Below are positions 16,863-26,001 of a stretch of DNA of 64,000 bases, one piece after another; position 1 is the stretch's first letter; every line of letters starts with the position of its first letter. The translations under genes were made by a program, and so were the position numbers. The stretch covers positions 326,666-390,665 of the forward strand of contig KV440964.1 in NCBI GenBank assembly GCA_001636495.1, read 5' to 3'. Source of the stretch: Sutcliffiella horikoshii (lineage in GTDB: Bacteria; Bacillota; Bacilli; Bacillales; Bacillaceae_I). Under the pieces are notes generated by a model. That model saw only the letters and a list, made by a program, of their open reading frames with translations. It was not told the DNA's origin and ran no database searches.

Positions 16863-17666
16863 CTACCCTTCTAACGCCACCTTGCCAAGTCCCTTAGGCC
16901 GGGTAGCTTTATACCATTGATAGCACAGGATGACTAAGATGATACCGTCGATCACATCGCCGCCATAGTACATAACCATCCCGCCTCTTTCCGCTTGTTC
17001 TACTGGTACACCCATTGGAGGCCGGGAATAGATGACTTTCGATAGGATGCCATGTCCAGCAAGTGCGAGTATGAAAATGATGGTACGGTAAAGATAACTT
17101 CTTCTATGTGTTGTCAGGTCAACATAAATCATGGATATAGTAAATAAATACCCAGCCAGGAACACATGAAGATGCACGATAAGATAAAGCCCTACATGCT
17201 GATGCATGGTTTCATACAACGGGGTGGTATATAAAAGCCATAATCCTCCGATATTTAAAACAGTGGCAACAGCCGGATCTGTAACTACCGAGATAGGTTT
17301 ACTTTTTAACAGCCTTGATAACTTCCTGGAAGTGCTAACGTTCAACGTCCTCATTAAAAGAGTCATAGGTGCCGACAAGGCGAGCAATAGCGGCGCCAAC
17401 ATCCCTAATAAAAGATGTGCGTACATATGATAGGAGAAATCCACATGTGCCCTTTCTGCAATCGGACCTGCCAAAGCACTTACCGCAAAGATAATTCCAC
17501 CACTAAACAGCAAAGTCCGCTTAAGCGGCCATTTCGTATATGTTCGATTGGAACGTTTCACTGCCACTAGATATAAAAGTAGGGCCAATAAAAAAGGAAA
17601 CACCAGTAGCTGGCTAGTCCAACCACCGAGCTCTGCCTGATGGTGGATATGAGTGAGTACGCTCAT
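16863..17666 (-). CDS. CtaG-family cytochrome c oxidase assembly protein
   Basis: 267 residues with about seven membrane helices. The caa3_CtaG pattern is present: FSYHMYAHLLLGMLAPLLL, LYETMHQHVGLYLIVHLHVF, and GHGILSKVIYSRPPMGVPVE. Conserved His residues in the helices could bind copper or heme. Start 17666 overlaps the DUF2243 stop (ATGA). The family assists assembly of copper-containing oxidases; the ba3-type oxidase at 28087-30786 is a possible client. Confidence 0.9.
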   Translation of the reverse strand: MSVLTHIHHQAELGGWTSQLLVFPFLLALLLYLVAVKRSNRTYTKWPLKRTLLFSGGIIFAVSALAGPIAERAHVDFSYHMYAHLLLGMLAPLLLALSAPMTLLMRTLNVSTSRKLSRLLKSKPISVVTDPAVATVLNIGGLWLLYTTPLYETMHQHVGLYLIVHLHVFLAGYLFTISMIYVDLTTHRRSYLYRTIIFILALAGHGILSKVIYSRPPMGVPVEQAERGGMVMYYGGDVIDGIILVILCYQWYKATRPKGLGKVALEG

Positions 17667-18133
17667 GAAGAAACCTCTTGGGAACGTTGCTTAGTATTCG
17701 TTTTAATAGTTAAAATCACACCCACCACGATCATGCTGGCTGCGATCACATTCCAAATCACGTCATAGATTATGACATTTTCTACATACCGGATCTGATG
17801 GATCCGCATGATTTTGTGTTGAATGATCCCATCATATAATTGAAAAACTCCCGCCCCCAAATAAATCCCGCCTATCCACCTTTTCAGTACAAGCGCTTTC
17901 CTTCTCCGTAAATCAGCAAATAAAAACAAGCCACCTATCGTAGCAAACCAACTGAATGCATGAAATAAACCATCAGATACTAACCCAATATTGGTAGTCG
18001 ACTTATCATAGAAATGATGCCAATGAAGTAATTGATGAAAGATAGTTTCGTCAATAAAAGCAACCATGCCTAACCCAAAGAGAATCCCCGACCACAGATT
18101 TCGTCTATTATAGTTTGCTGTAGCCCCATTCAT
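17663..18133 (-). CDS. DUF2243-family membrane protein
   Basis: About 156 residues with four membrane helices. The DUF2243 signature is clear: GFGMVAFIDE-like first helix (LFGLGMVAFIDETIFHQLLH), then HHFYDKSTTNIGLVSDGLFH and a later QLYDGIIQHKIMRIHQIRY. ATG 18133 is preceded by GAGG at good spacing; the upstream TTG at 18145 is not. It is translationally coupled to the CtaG-like gene, an association common in Bacillales, and probably belongs to a copper/oxidase assembly module. Confidence 0.88.
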   Translation of the reverse strand: MNGATANYNRRNLWSGILFGLGMVAFIDETIFHQLLHWHHFYDKSTTNIGLVSDGLFHAFSWFATIGGLFLFADLRRRKALVLKRWIGGIYLGAGVFQLYDGIIQHKIMRIHQIRYVENVIIYDVIWNVIAASMIVVGVILTIKTNTKQRSQEVSS

Positions 18134-18189
18134 GCCATTCCTCAACTCCCATACTCTAAAGATAGACTTTCCTTCATAATTTCCCTAAA

Positions 18190-18425
18190 AAGTGGCTTGT
18201 AATCAATTTGTTGCTTTTTCTAAGACTGTTTTCGTAAACTTTGTTGCTTTTTCGTATTTTTAAACCCACCGTAACATTCCTTGCTGTCGTGCTCTTTTCC
18301 CGGCTGTACAGAATAAACTACATGCCTGTTTTAGAGTAGATAAGCTGTAAAAAGTCCAATTGCCGACTTTTTACTAGTGAATAGCAACAATCTTTGAGAA
18401 AAGAGCCATTTCTAAAAACAAATCA
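18190..18425. repeat. MITE-like intergenic element, candidate
   Basis: A non-coding segment of about 230 nt. Its ends are imperfect inverted repeats: TGGCT...CAATTTGTTGCT at the left against the complement of AGCAACAATCTTTGAG...AGCCA at the right (18385-18412). TTGTTGCTTTTTC is repeated near the left end (18209 and 18240). A perfect 9-bp hairpin, TAAAAAGTC/GACTTTTTA, lies around 18347-18372. No ORF. It resembles non-autonomous repeat elements of bacilli, but copy number cannot be judged from one window. Confidence 0.45.
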
Positions 18426-18446
18426 AGGGAATATGCAACATTAGGA

Positions 18447-18488
18447 TAAAAAATGCCGATGAGAACGAAATCCCATCGGCATTTTTTA
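18447..18488 (-). terminator. Intrinsic terminator of hemAT
   Basis: Arms AAAAATGCCGATG and CATCGGCATTTTT; minus-strand T tract follows. Confidence 0.88.
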
Positions 18489-18492
18489 TATT

Positions 18493-19785
18493 CTATTCCA
18501 TCTCTTGAGTAATCATGGTCAAACTGTCTGCTGAATGAGCCACTTCCTCGAATGCCTTACCCAACTCATCAACTACTCCTACAAATGACAAAACTTCTTC
18601 ATTAATTTTATTATTTTGGTTTGTAGTCTTCCCTAGCATATTTAATATTTCTTCAAAATGTTTCTCCGTCTGCTTCATGTTATCGTCGCCACTTTTGACT
18701 TCCATTCTTATTCTCTCCAGAGACTTTATCAATTCCTCTGCTTGTTTATTCGTATTCAAGATAAGAGAGGAAACGTTTGTGACGGACTTTTTCGTCTGCT
18801 CAGACAGTTTTCGAACTTCACCGGCTACCACCGCAAAACCTCGGCCGGACTCTCCTGCCCTTGCCGCTTCAATCGCAGCATTAAGAGCCAACAGATTTGT
18901 CTGGTCCGCTATTCCTGTCACGATTTCTACTATTTCTTCCATCTGTTTAGATATGGTTAATAATACATCCACATCCTTTGAAATATCATTAACGGAACCA
19001 TGAATATTTGTCATATTCAATGTTTGTTTATGTATTTGACCCTTTCCATTTTCCGCATGCTCCTGCGCAAGAATGGAAAGCTCTGTTCCGTTGTTTGAGA
19101 GGGACACAATCTCACTAGAACGTGAGAGCAATTGTTGAAACGCTGCGTTCGTCTCTTCCGATATCGCTGCCAGATTCTCAGAGGCACTCGCTACATTTTC
19201 CCTGACGTGTCGCTTCTGTTCTTCCACGGCCCCTTTTAGTCTTTCTGTTTCCTGATCATATGCCTCTAGTACTAACTGCTGCTCCAAATTCAACAGCTTC
19301 GATACGGCTCTGATTGCAAGAAGGCAGTCTTCTTTGTCTGAAATGTTCTTATCAATAATGTTTATCAGCGATAAAAGTAAATCTTGGAATGCACACATAT
19401 ACCATTTTGTTTGGAGGCCAATTTTTACATGTATTTGAGCTATTTTTATTCTTTTAACAAAATAGGATTCATCTATCTTCCCATCAAACATCTCGGTAAT
19501 ATGTTGCTTAAGCGTCGTTTTAAGCCTTGCAATAGAACTGTTATCATTGATAATTGCCAATAATGCCGGTTCGTTCTCCAAGTTCTTATAAAATTTCGCA
19601 ACAATATCCTCGATTTGTTTCGTAACAAACGGTTGAATGGCATTTATGATTTCCAGGTCCTTTTTATGAAGGTCGATCATTTTTACCTGCTTGAGGATTT
19701 CACTATCTTTCTTGATCTGTAGACTCCCTTTTCCCCCTTCAAAACTGAAGCTTTTGCTTTGATGTCGCTCTCTTTTGAATATCAT
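18493..19785 (-). CDS. hemAT: HemAT heme-based aerotaxis transducer
   Basis: 430 residues, matching the family length. The N-terminal globin-sensor domain (about 30-185) carries the likely proximal heme ligand His119 ([16 protein letters not shown]). There is no transmembrane segment. The C-terminal MCP signalling domain (about 210-430) shows the hallmark hairpin tip [20 protein letters not shown] followed by [12 protein letters not shown]. It binds O2 and signals to CheA for aerotaxis. The start at 19785 follows GGGGAG. A terminator-like hairpin lies in the short leader just upstream. Confidence 0.96.
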   Translation of the reverse strand: MIFKRERHQSKSFSFEGGKGSLQIKKDSEILKQVKMIDLHKKDLEIINAIQPFVTKQIEDIVAKFYKNLENEPALLAIINDNSSIARLKTTLKQHITEMFDGKIDESYFVKRIKIAQIHVKIGLQTKWYMCAFQDLLLSLINIIDKNISDKEDCLLAIRAVSKLLNLEQQLVLEAYDQETERLKGAVEEQKRHVRENVASASENLAAISEETNAAFQQLLSRSSEIVSLSNNGTELSILAQEHAENGKGQIHKQTLNMTNIHGSVNDISKDVDVLLTISKQMEEIVEIVTGIADQTNLLALNAAIEAARAGESGRGFAVVAGEVRKLSEQTKKSVTNVSSLILNTNKQAEELIKSLERIRMEVKSGDDNMKQTEKHFEEILNMLGKTTNQNNKINEEVLSFVGVVDELGKAFEEVAHSADSLTMITQEME

Positions 19786-19806
19786 CCTTACTCCCCTTTT
19801 TCATAC

Positions 19807-19832
19807 AAAAAATCCCTCTCAACAAGAGAGGG
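19807..19832 (-). terminator. Terminator-like hairpin in the hemAT leader
   Basis: Minus-strand arms CCCCTCTC and GAGAGGG followed by ATTTTTT, ending about 20 nt before the hemAT start codon. It could attenuate hemAT or end a short upstream RNA. Confidence 0.6.
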
Positions 19833-19871
19833 GACTGCATCATTGGCGTTAAGCAATTTCCTATTTTTAAT

Positions 19872-19901
19872 AGTATAGGAATTTATGACCACAAACAACA
19901 A
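19872..19901 (-). promoter_or_regulatory. Possible sigma-A promoter for hemAT
   Basis: On the minus strand, TTGTTG and TATACT lie about 18 nt apart. This would place the start of transcription upstream of the leader hairpin. Confidence 0.4.
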
Positions 19902-19960
19902 CTTAATTTACCTCTTCAGAAAAATTATGTATTAGGTGTTTACCAGGGTTAATTCGATTG

Positions 19961-19976
19961 TTATGATATATCATAA
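19961..19976. promoter_or_regulatory. Palindromic operator of the PadR-DUF4188 operon
   Basis: TTATGATATATCATAA is a perfect 16-nt palindrome, 45 nt before the PadR start, with further ATAT-rich half-sites to 20005. Probably autoregulatory. Confidence 0.55.
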
Positions 19977-20020
19977 AGATATATATCAAAATGATACATA
20001 TAACAAAGGAGCACTTCAAC

Positions 20021-20572
20021 ATGTCAAAAGAAAATACCCAATTTGCTATTCTTGGCCTTCTGACTACAGGTTGCCAGACCGGCTATTCCATCAAGCAGAT
20101 GATGGACGGAAGCCTGAATCACTTTTGGAAAATCAGCTATGGTCAGATTTACCCGACCTTAAAGAAATTAGTCGACAATGGATATGCCTCTGTCCAGGAT
20201 ACGCCACAGGAAGGCAAACCCGACAAAAAAGAATACCACATCACCGAAAAAGGGAAAACCGCTCTGAAAGAATGGCTTCAAGACCCCATCTTAGACCTTG
20301 CCACCGATAAGAACGAATTGCTTCTCAAGCTTTTTTTCTGCAGACATCAGGACCCGGCGCGTACGGCGGAACTTTTGAATAACTATTACGAAAAACTGAC
20401 AGTCCGACATCAAACTTTCCAAGCTATCAGCGAGAGAATCACTGAAAATCATATTCAAGACGCTGATGCTCCTTACTGGCTCATGACCCTTGACTATGGA
20501 TTGTGCACCACCAAAGCCGCCATCGAGTGGTGCGAACAAACAAAAACAAAATTGCTTTCTAAGGAGAGATAA
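20021..20572 (+). CDS. PadR-family regulator (Vir-C domain type)
   Basis: About 183 residues. The N-terminal PadR winged helix covers residues 5-85 (FAILGLLTTGCQTGYSIKQM, then ISYGQIYPTLKKLVDNGYA and KKEYHITEKGKTALKEWL). The C-terminal helical dimerisation domain covers about 90-180. AAAGGAG lies 10 nt before ATG 20021; the in-frame start at 19991 lies within the operator. It is followed 2 nt later by a DUF4188 gene, a frequent pairing. Confidence 0.92.
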   Translation: MSKENTQFAILGLLTTGCQTGYSIKQMMDGSLNHFWKISYGQIYPTLKKLVDNGYASVQDTPQEGKPDKKEYHITEKGKTALKEWLQDPILDLATDKNELLLKLFFCRHQDPARTAELLNNYYEKLTVRHQTFQAISERITENHIQDADAPYWLMTLDYGLCTTKAAIEWCEQTKTKLLSKER

Positions 20573-20574
20573 GA

Positions 20575-21042
20575 ATGGGTACAGAGATTTTTCCCGGTCG
20601 CTATACAGTGGAAAATCAAGAGGATGTTGTCGTCTTTACCATCGGAATGCGAATCAACAAATGGTGGGCCATCCATAAATGGTTCCCTGTCTTTAGAGCC
20701 ATGCCGCCGATGATAAGGGAGTTATACATGAACAAAGATCTTGGTTGCCTGTCCATGGAACATTTCTTCAGCCTCCGTACCACCTTGCTGCTTCAATACT
20801 GGCGTTCCGAAGAGGATTTGATCGCATACGCTAGAGGGCAAAAGCATCTTAAGGCTTGGAATGAGTTTAATAAAAAAGTCAGGAATAATGATGCCGTGGG
20901 AATCTACCATGAGACGTTTCTCGTCAAAAAAGGGCAATACGAATCTTTATACGGGAATATGCCGAAGTTCGGGTTGGGGAAGGTATTTGGGATTAGTGAG
21001 ATCACGAAGGGAAATAATAGTTTTAAGAAGAGAATTTCCTAA
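20575..21042 (+). CDS. DUF4188-family protein (monooxygenase-like fold)
   Basis: 155 residues. The DUF4188 pattern is visible: PGRYTVENQEDVVVFTIGMR, INKWWAIHKWFPVF, a central YWRSEEDLIAYARGQKHLKAW, and the ending VGIYHETFLVKKGQYESLYG. The fold is related to dimeric ferredoxin-like (ABM-type) proteins. It is in an operon with the PadR regulator, which suggests inducible handling of a phenolic or toxic compound. No substrate can be assigned. Confidence 0.87.
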   Translation: MGTEIFPGRYTVENQEDVVVFTIGMRINKWWAIHKWFPVFRAMPPMIRELYMNKDLGCLSMEHFFSLRTTLLLQYWRSEEDLIAYARGQKHLKAWNEFNKKVRNNDAVGIYHETFLVKKGQYESLYGNMPKFGLGKVFGISEITKGNNSFKKRIS

Positions 21043-21114
21043 CATGGACGACAGAATATAAATCACATCATCTTGGCAATATATATGAGAGATTACTTGG
21101 AAGGTGATGTGAAT

Positions 21115-21972
21115 ATGTATTTTTATAAAGAAGACTTAATCAATATGATTGTGCCGGATAAACCTGATCCTCATGCTGCAAAGATACTTCAAGAAGCACT
21201 TGGGGGCCAGTTTGGTGAAATGAGAACAATGATGCAATTCTCATTCCAAAGTGCCAACTTTAGGGGGAAAGCGAAACAATATCGTGATTTAATCAGAGGG
21301 GTATTCCTTGAAGAGCTAAGTCATGTTGAACTCGTCCAATCTACCATTAACCAACTATTAAACGAATCCGGTGGAGAACTGCCAGGCAATCAAGCTGCTG
21401 ATGCTGCTCCATTAGATGATGTCATACAATCTGGCGCAAACCCTCACCATTATATTATAGGTGCTAAGTCTTCCTTACCTGTAGATGCAGGAGGAAATCC
21501 TTGGAACGGATCATGGGTATACGACCACGGAAATCTTGTCGCAAACCTGCTTAATAATGTTGTACTAGAATCCACTGGGGTGTTACAGAAGTCCAGAATT
21601 TACGAAATGAGCAGTAATAAAACGCTTAGGGAAACCATCGCATTCTTGATTGTACGGGATAATGCCCACCAAAATGCATTCGCCAAAGCATTAGAAACCC
21701 TTGGCGTTGATTGGGGAAAAATTTTTCCGATTCCAAATTATGATATTAACAAATACCCGGAATGCCGTAAATATGTTGAGATGGGCTTCCATAATGCCCA
21801 ATTCAACTTCCGCCTCGACGATACGCGGATAGGCGAAATCTTTCAAGGTACAACTCCAAGCAGAAATGGAGGAGAACTAGCAATTATCGATCCGCCAAAA
21901 GGCTATCCGGTTCCTGAAATTCCCGATATGCCAAATGAACATGCACCAGGCCTTTTTGATTTCAATAATTGA
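21115..21972 (+). CDS. Manganese (non-heme) catalase
   Basis: About 285 residues, a four-helix-bundle dimanganese catalase that disproportionates H2O2. Likely metal ligands are visible: Glu35 (GGQFGEMRTMMQFSFQ), Glu66/67 and His70 (FLEELSHVELVQ), then a second Glu (NNVVLESTGVLQK) and His (RDNAHQNAFAKAL). Length and sequence are closer to YdbD/YjqC-type enzymes than to CotJC. ATG 21115 is preceded by AAGGTGAT; an upstream in-frame start at 21073 lacks a ribosome site. It is single, with its own terminator. Confidence 0.93.
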   Translation: MYFYKEDLINMIVPDKPDPHAAKILQEALGGQFGEMRTMMQFSFQSANFRGKAKQYRDLIRGVFLEELSHVELVQSTINQLLNESGGELPGNQAADAAPLDDVIQSGANPHHYIIGAKSSLPVDAGGNPWNGSWVYDHGNLVANLLNNVVLESTGVLQKSRIYEMSSNKTLRETIAFLIVRDNAHQNAFAKALETLGVDWGKIFPIPNYDINKYPECRKYVEMGFHNAQFNFRLDDTRIGEIFQGTTPSRNGGELAIIDPPKGYPVPEIPDMPNEHAPGLFDFNN

Positions 21973-21985
21973 ACAATTGCAATGC

Positions 21986-22016
21986 TGCGACCAGGTTAAC
22001 TCTTGGTCGCTTTTGT
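21986..22016 (+). terminator. Intrinsic terminator of manganese catalase
   Basis: Arms GCGACCA and TGGTCGC followed by TTTTGTTATT. The rest of 22017-22392 shows no supportable gene. Confidence 0.8.
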
Positions 22017-22392
22017 TATTTCAAAAGCACTTATTTTGAAAAGTTCATGCCAAAATGGACCGAGTTGATGCCTACCACTCCGATGAAAATATATGCCATA
22101 ATATCCACTCCTATTAATTCTCTAAAATCCATTCAAGTAATGATACGATAAAAATCAGGAGGAAAAAAAGCGCAATTATTATCTTTTGTATTAGCCTTTT
22201 TAATCGAGATCTTCTACTAATTTGCTTAATGCAGTTCTACATACTATGACTAATAGATTTTCCACCCTTACACCCCCGAAAGATAGAACCCCTTACTTCA
22301 CTGTAGTCATCAAACTTTTGTTTTCTGTCATAATTTACAATTCGAGATGCGCACGTCTATTTCCTTCTTAATGCTCATTCGGCGTTTAGCCT

Positions 22393-22436
22393 CAAAAAAA
22401 CAAGCCAACTAAGTCCCTTGCGAGCTAGTTGGCTTA
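22393..22436 (-). terminator. Intrinsic terminator of the DUF2935 gene
   Basis: Arms AAGCCAACTA and TAGTTGGCTT with a minus-strand T run. Confidence 0.87.
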
Positions 22437-22445
22437 CTGTATGAC

Positions 22446-23270
22446 CTACCCTCTCACAGTAGGCTTTGTTAGCTTACAAGCCGGAAAGCTGATGGAAGGT
22501 GCATAATAGGATAGCTTTCTCATAAAATAGCAGGATTCCGGAAAGTGATGTTCAAGGAATCGCAGGGTGCTTTGATTGATGAGTTCGTCGTTTAGATAAA
22601 GGTCTAACACTTCGGCTACCAGATTGTTAAAGTTGACCACTTCCACGGACACTTCTTTTGCAAATCTCATCTGCACGGGAAAGCCGGGTTCCGCGAAATG
22701 CAAATAGCCTTCCATCATGTCATTTTTCACAATGAACTGCGAGAATTTCCCCCTAACATAATTGGCCCGTTCAACAAGCGCGAACTCCACTCCATCCAAC
22801 ATCCTTAATAACAAAGAGGCATGCCCCAACTGATCATCGAGCCACATGCTTAACAAATCAACCAACGACAATGCTGGATAGTCCCTGCCGTGGACATAAC
22901 TTTCCAAAATTCTTAAGTACTCCCGATTTTCCAAAAGCGTCCCATTCAGGTAGGTCGGTGTCAGATTCAAATTGACCTTGTTGTATAACCTTAAATTCAA
23001 AAGATTCCCCTCGAACAAGTAGTACTTATATGCCACCTCGTTTGCCATTTCGGATAGCCTGATCATCGGCCCAGAATTAATAGGTGCATCTTTAGGAACC
23101 CTCTTCAGTTCCTGCTCCACTTTTCCGAAGGTCTCAATAAACGTCTCTGCCTGCTTGACCCACTTCTTTTCTTCCGGTGATAGATAATCCCTTATAAAAT
23201 AGGCATGGTCCTTTAAGATGCCAAGCCAGAATTCATGCTCTTCCCATGGGGTAATCGGTTCATAGCTCAT
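22446..23270 (-). CDS. DUF2935-family protein
   Basis: 274 residues made of two repeats of a ferritin-like DUF2935 domain (about 10-135 and 145-265). Typical features are the opening WEEHEFWLGILKDHAYFIRD, IRLSEMANEV, the second-repeat start FALVERANYVRGKF and the end SYYAPSISFPACKL. His and Glu residues such as HEFW and DHAYF may bind metal. The start at 23270 follows GAGGGT. It lies directly downstream of a germination operon but has its own terminator. The family is common in spore-formers; no biochemical function is known to me. Confidence 0.9.
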   Translation of the reverse strand: MSYEPITPWEEHEFWLGILKDHAYFIRDYLSPEEKKWVKQAETFIETFGKVEQELKRVPKDAPINSGPMIRLSEMANEVAYKYYLFEGNLLNLRLYNKVNLNLTPTYLNGTLLENREYLRILESYVHGRDYPALSLVDLLSMWLDDQLGHASLLLRMLDGVEFALVERANYVRGKFSQFIVKNDMMEGYLHFAEPGFPVQMRFAKEVSVEVVNFNNLVAEVLDLYLNDELINQSTLRFLEHHFPESCYFMRKLSYYAPSISFPACKLTKPTVRG

Positions 23271-23325
23271 TCTGTACCCTCCTCTTTATACAACTTATTT
23301 GTTTGGAGGGATTTTCATGATAAAT

Positions 23326-23360
23326 AAAAGCGCAGCCTACTTGAAGTAAACGGCGCTTTT
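23326..23360 (-). terminator. Terminator of the gerB-gerA-gerC operon
   Basis: Arms AAAAGCGC and GCGCTTTT, 6 nt after gerC. Confidence 0.75.
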
Positions 23361-23365
23361 GGCAT

Positions 23366-24538
23366 TCAATTTATATCCTCCATATTAATCGTACGGTTTT
23401 TGAGCGCACCAGAATGAATGACCTTAACATTTATATCAATGTCCTCCAACATATTATCTGATAAAATAAATCCCCCATCATCCAAAGATGATTTCCACCT
23501 CTTATTTTTCTTTCTGTACAGGATATGCTCCAAGCGGAAAAAATCCGTATCATTTTGTACACCTAGTTTGTATAAATCCTTAATTTCCTTATGTATCTCT
23601 TCCTTCATGTTTTCTTCCATTTCTTTTAAATTTAATATTTTATTTGCATCTCTATTTGATATGACTCCCTCGAGAGAAACCTTTACATCAAAGCTAAGTG
23701 GGCCTATACCTTCAAATGGTTTAATATCCACCTCATTTTTTTCAAAAACAATATTGAAGTCCGGCTCTCCCTCATTATCCCTTACCTGTATTCCAGCTCT
23801 CTCCGTCTCTTTAGTAAGCCAGCGTAGCCCCTTCAGGACTTCAAGTGTATAAAATCCTTTAAATTCTTTATTTTTCACAAAAAAGGCCCCATCAATTTCA
23901 AGTTTGGGATCAGGTTCCATATTATGAACCCAATGGCTTTCATTGATACGGATAGATGGAAGATAAGTGGTAAGGGCCGGTTCATATAATTCTCTTACAA
24001 ATTGTTGAAGCTTTATAGGACGAATAGTGGAATTTTGTTCATATGTACCTATAGGGCGATGCAAAATGGTTGCTAGTGCTGATTGATCGAAGAAGCTTGT
24101 GGTGGAAAAGACCTCCTTAATAGGGGCGTTCGTTCCAAAAATCCACGTAACTAACCGAAGCTCATAATACCTTGTCAATACATCAAAAATATGATGAAAC
24201 CCTTCTTCCAATGCGGTTTCACTTACTAATATCGTATTAACATGTGCCCAAAGGAGCCTTTCCTGTGAAGTATTATATGCTAAGGAGAGGGCTTCATCGA
24301 ATGTTTTTCCTTTTGTTTCCGAGACCCATACAGAAGGTTCACCACTGCTTCCGTTAGCTCCTTGAGAATTAAAACTAAGTAATTGAATATAACCTATATA
24401 TTCATTATCCTTGAAATCCACCCCTATTGCGGTAACATAGTTCAGGTTCTGAACCTCTTTGATATCCGAGCAGCTTGTTAGAAATAAAAGAATAATTATC
24501 AGAAATCCTTTCAGCATCATTTGAAGATTTGATCTCAT
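23366..24538 (-). CDS. Ger(x)C-family germinant receptor lipoprotein (C subunit)
   Basis: 390 residues. The lipoprotein signal is clear (hydrophobic core, then LTSCSD, acyl Cys23). The mature Ger(x)C fold has the family opening LNYVTAIGVDFKDNEYIGYI and the C-terminal domain including HKEIKDLYKLGVQNDTDFF. C subunits are membrane-anchored outside the inner spore membrane and are needed for germinant response. The start ATG 24538 overlaps the A-subunit stop by 4 nt. It is last in a gerB-gerA-gerC operon. Confidence 0.93.
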   Translation of the reverse strand: MRSNLQMMLKGFLIIILLFLTSCSDIKEVQNLNYVTAIGVDFKDNEYIGYIQLLSFNSQGANGSSGEPSVWVSETKGKTFDEALSLAYNTSQERLLWAHVNTILVSETALEEGFHHIFDVLTRYYELRLVTWIFGTNAPIKEVFSTTSFFDQSALATILHRPIGTYEQNSTIRPIKLQQFVRELYEPALTTYLPSIRINESHWVHNMEPDPKLEIDGAFFVKNKEFKGFYTLEVLKGLRWLTKETERAGIQVRDNEGEPDFNIVFEKNEVDIKPFEGIGPLSFDVKVSLEGVISNRDANKILNLKEMEENMKEEIHKEIKDLYKLGVQNDTDFFRLEHILYRKKNKRWKSSLDDGGFILSDNMLEDIDINVKVIHSGALKNRTINMEDIN

Positions 24539-26001
24539 TCTTCCTGTCCCTCTTTCTGCTGTACCATCGGTGCTTTAAACTGACTTTTCTTAAAAGGGTT
24601 AACAAGCAAAGCTGATAAAATATCCTTGAAGCTTAACGTGGAAATGGGTTCTAGATACCCCACCTTAAAGGACTCCAATCGGGCCAAGTAAAATAAGATA
24701 CTAAACAAACCTAAAAACACTCCATAGATACCCAAAAACACACCTAACAGCATTATATAGATTCGCAAAACACTTACGGTCCCTGTCAGGGATTGGTTCA
24801 CAAGTGTAAAAGTTGCTACAGCCGTCAAAGCAACCACCACAATCATTGTGGCAGATGCCAAACCAGCCCGTATCGCAGCGTCCCCAATAATCAATCCCCC
24901 TACTATTGCAACTGTCTGTCCCACTGCTTTTGGCATTCTGATTCCGGCCTCTCTCAGCAGTTCGAATAGACCAAGTATAAAGAATGCTTCCAACCCTAAC
25001 GGTATGGGTAACCCTTCTCTCGATATGGAAACGGTATTTAATAGTTGAAAAGGAAGCTGATCCACGTTTACGGAAGATATGGCAATCCAAAAACCTGGTA
25101 GCATAACCGCTATAAAAAAACCTATAATTCGAAATATCCGTTGAAAGGCCACCGTATGATACGGGTAGTGAATATCCTCAGGAGATTTTAACAAAACAAA
25201 AACATTATTAGGCCCAATCAATATCGTCGGCGAACCATCTACAATAACAATAAACCTTCCCCTCAATATACACTCCACCGCAAAGTCAGGGCGCCCGATA
25301 TAATCAAATAACGGAAATAATGAAAAGGTGCGGTTTGATAACCATTGCTCCAATTGTCCACTGCTGACCAAGCTTTCTGTTTCCATTTGTTCAAGTCTAC
25401 TTCTTACCTCATTCAGCATCTCCTTATTTACTCTATCATCCAGATACATTAGAGAAACTGCTGTTTTACTTAGCGTCCCAACTTCAAAGTTTTCATTATA
25501 TAAATAGGATGATTTCAACCTTTTACGAATAAGGGCTATGTTGATGTTCAGCTCTTCAGTAAATCCGTCCTTGGGTCCCTTGATGGAAACTTCTGTATTG
25601 GATTCAGAGGGCTCCCTTTGGGGCACATCTGCAAGTTCAAAAGCAAGAAAGTGATTGCTAGGTTGTTGAAATACGATAAAATACCCTGAAAAAACTTTAT
25701 CGATTAACTCACTGATGGAAGTCACCTTTTTAATAGGCGGCAATTCGAAATCAACCACAGCATCCTCTCGAATTTGAACATATTCTACTATAGAACGAAA
25801 ATACTCATTCACTTGGCTGAGATCCACCATTCCAATACAATAAAAAGAGAAAATATTTCCGTGTTTTTCTTCCATTTCAATAAAATGAACATCTGCATAG
25901 TTTTGAAAATAGTTTTCTAATTCCTCACCTAGAAGGTTGTGATTTTTCAAATGTTCCTCTAGGGATTCCAAACTTAGAACAGGTGATGATAACTTATTCA
26001 T
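24535..26001 (-). CDS. GerA-family spore germination protein (A subunit)
   Basis: About 488 residues. The soluble N-terminal domain (about 1-250) contains the signature LMYLDDRVNKEMLNEVRSRL and the later PDFAVECILRGRFIVIVDGS. A C-terminal membrane domain of about five helices follows, with GLPIPLGLEAFFILGLFELL and REAGIRMPKAVGQTVAIVGG. A subunits form the oligomeric, channel-like part of germinant receptors. I take ATG 26001, which overlaps the gerB stop (ATGA at 25998-26001), over the ORF start at 26124, which lies inside gerB. The ribosome site is weak, consistent with coupling. Confidence 0.93.
   Translation of the reverse strand: MNKLSSPVLSLESLEEHLKNHNLLGEELENYFQNYADVHFIEMEEKHGNIFSFYCIGMVDLSQVNEYFRSIVEYVQIREDAVVDFELPPIKKVTSISELIDKVFSGYFIVFQQPSNHFLAFELADVPQREPSESNTEVSIKGPKDGFTEELNINIALIRKRLKSSYLYNENFEVGTLSKTAVSLMYLDDRVNKEMLNEVRSRLEQMETESLVSSGQLEQWLSNRTFSLFPLFDYIGRPDFAVECILRGRFIVIVDGSPTILIGPNNVFVLLKSPEDIHYPYHTVAFQRIFRIIGFFIAVMLPGFWIAISSVNVDQLPFQLLNTVSISREGLPIPLGLEAFFILGLFELLREAGIRMPKAVGQTVAIVGGLIIGDAAIRAGLASATMIVVVALTAVATFTLVNQSLTGTVSVLRIYIMLLGVFLGIYGVFLGLFSILFYLARLESFKVGYLEPISTLSFKDILSALLVNPFKKSQFKAPMVQQKEGQEE

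Noticed and set aside
22031-22099. 22-residue minus-strand ORF (MAYIFIGVVGINSVHFGMNFSK) behind AGGAGTGG
   Set aside because: The ribosome site is good, but the peptide is too short and unknown to support without expression data.
22114-22240. Hydrophobic minus-strand frame (KIIIALFFLLIFIVSLLEWI)
   Set aside because: It looks like a small membrane protein, but the open frame contains no usable start codon.
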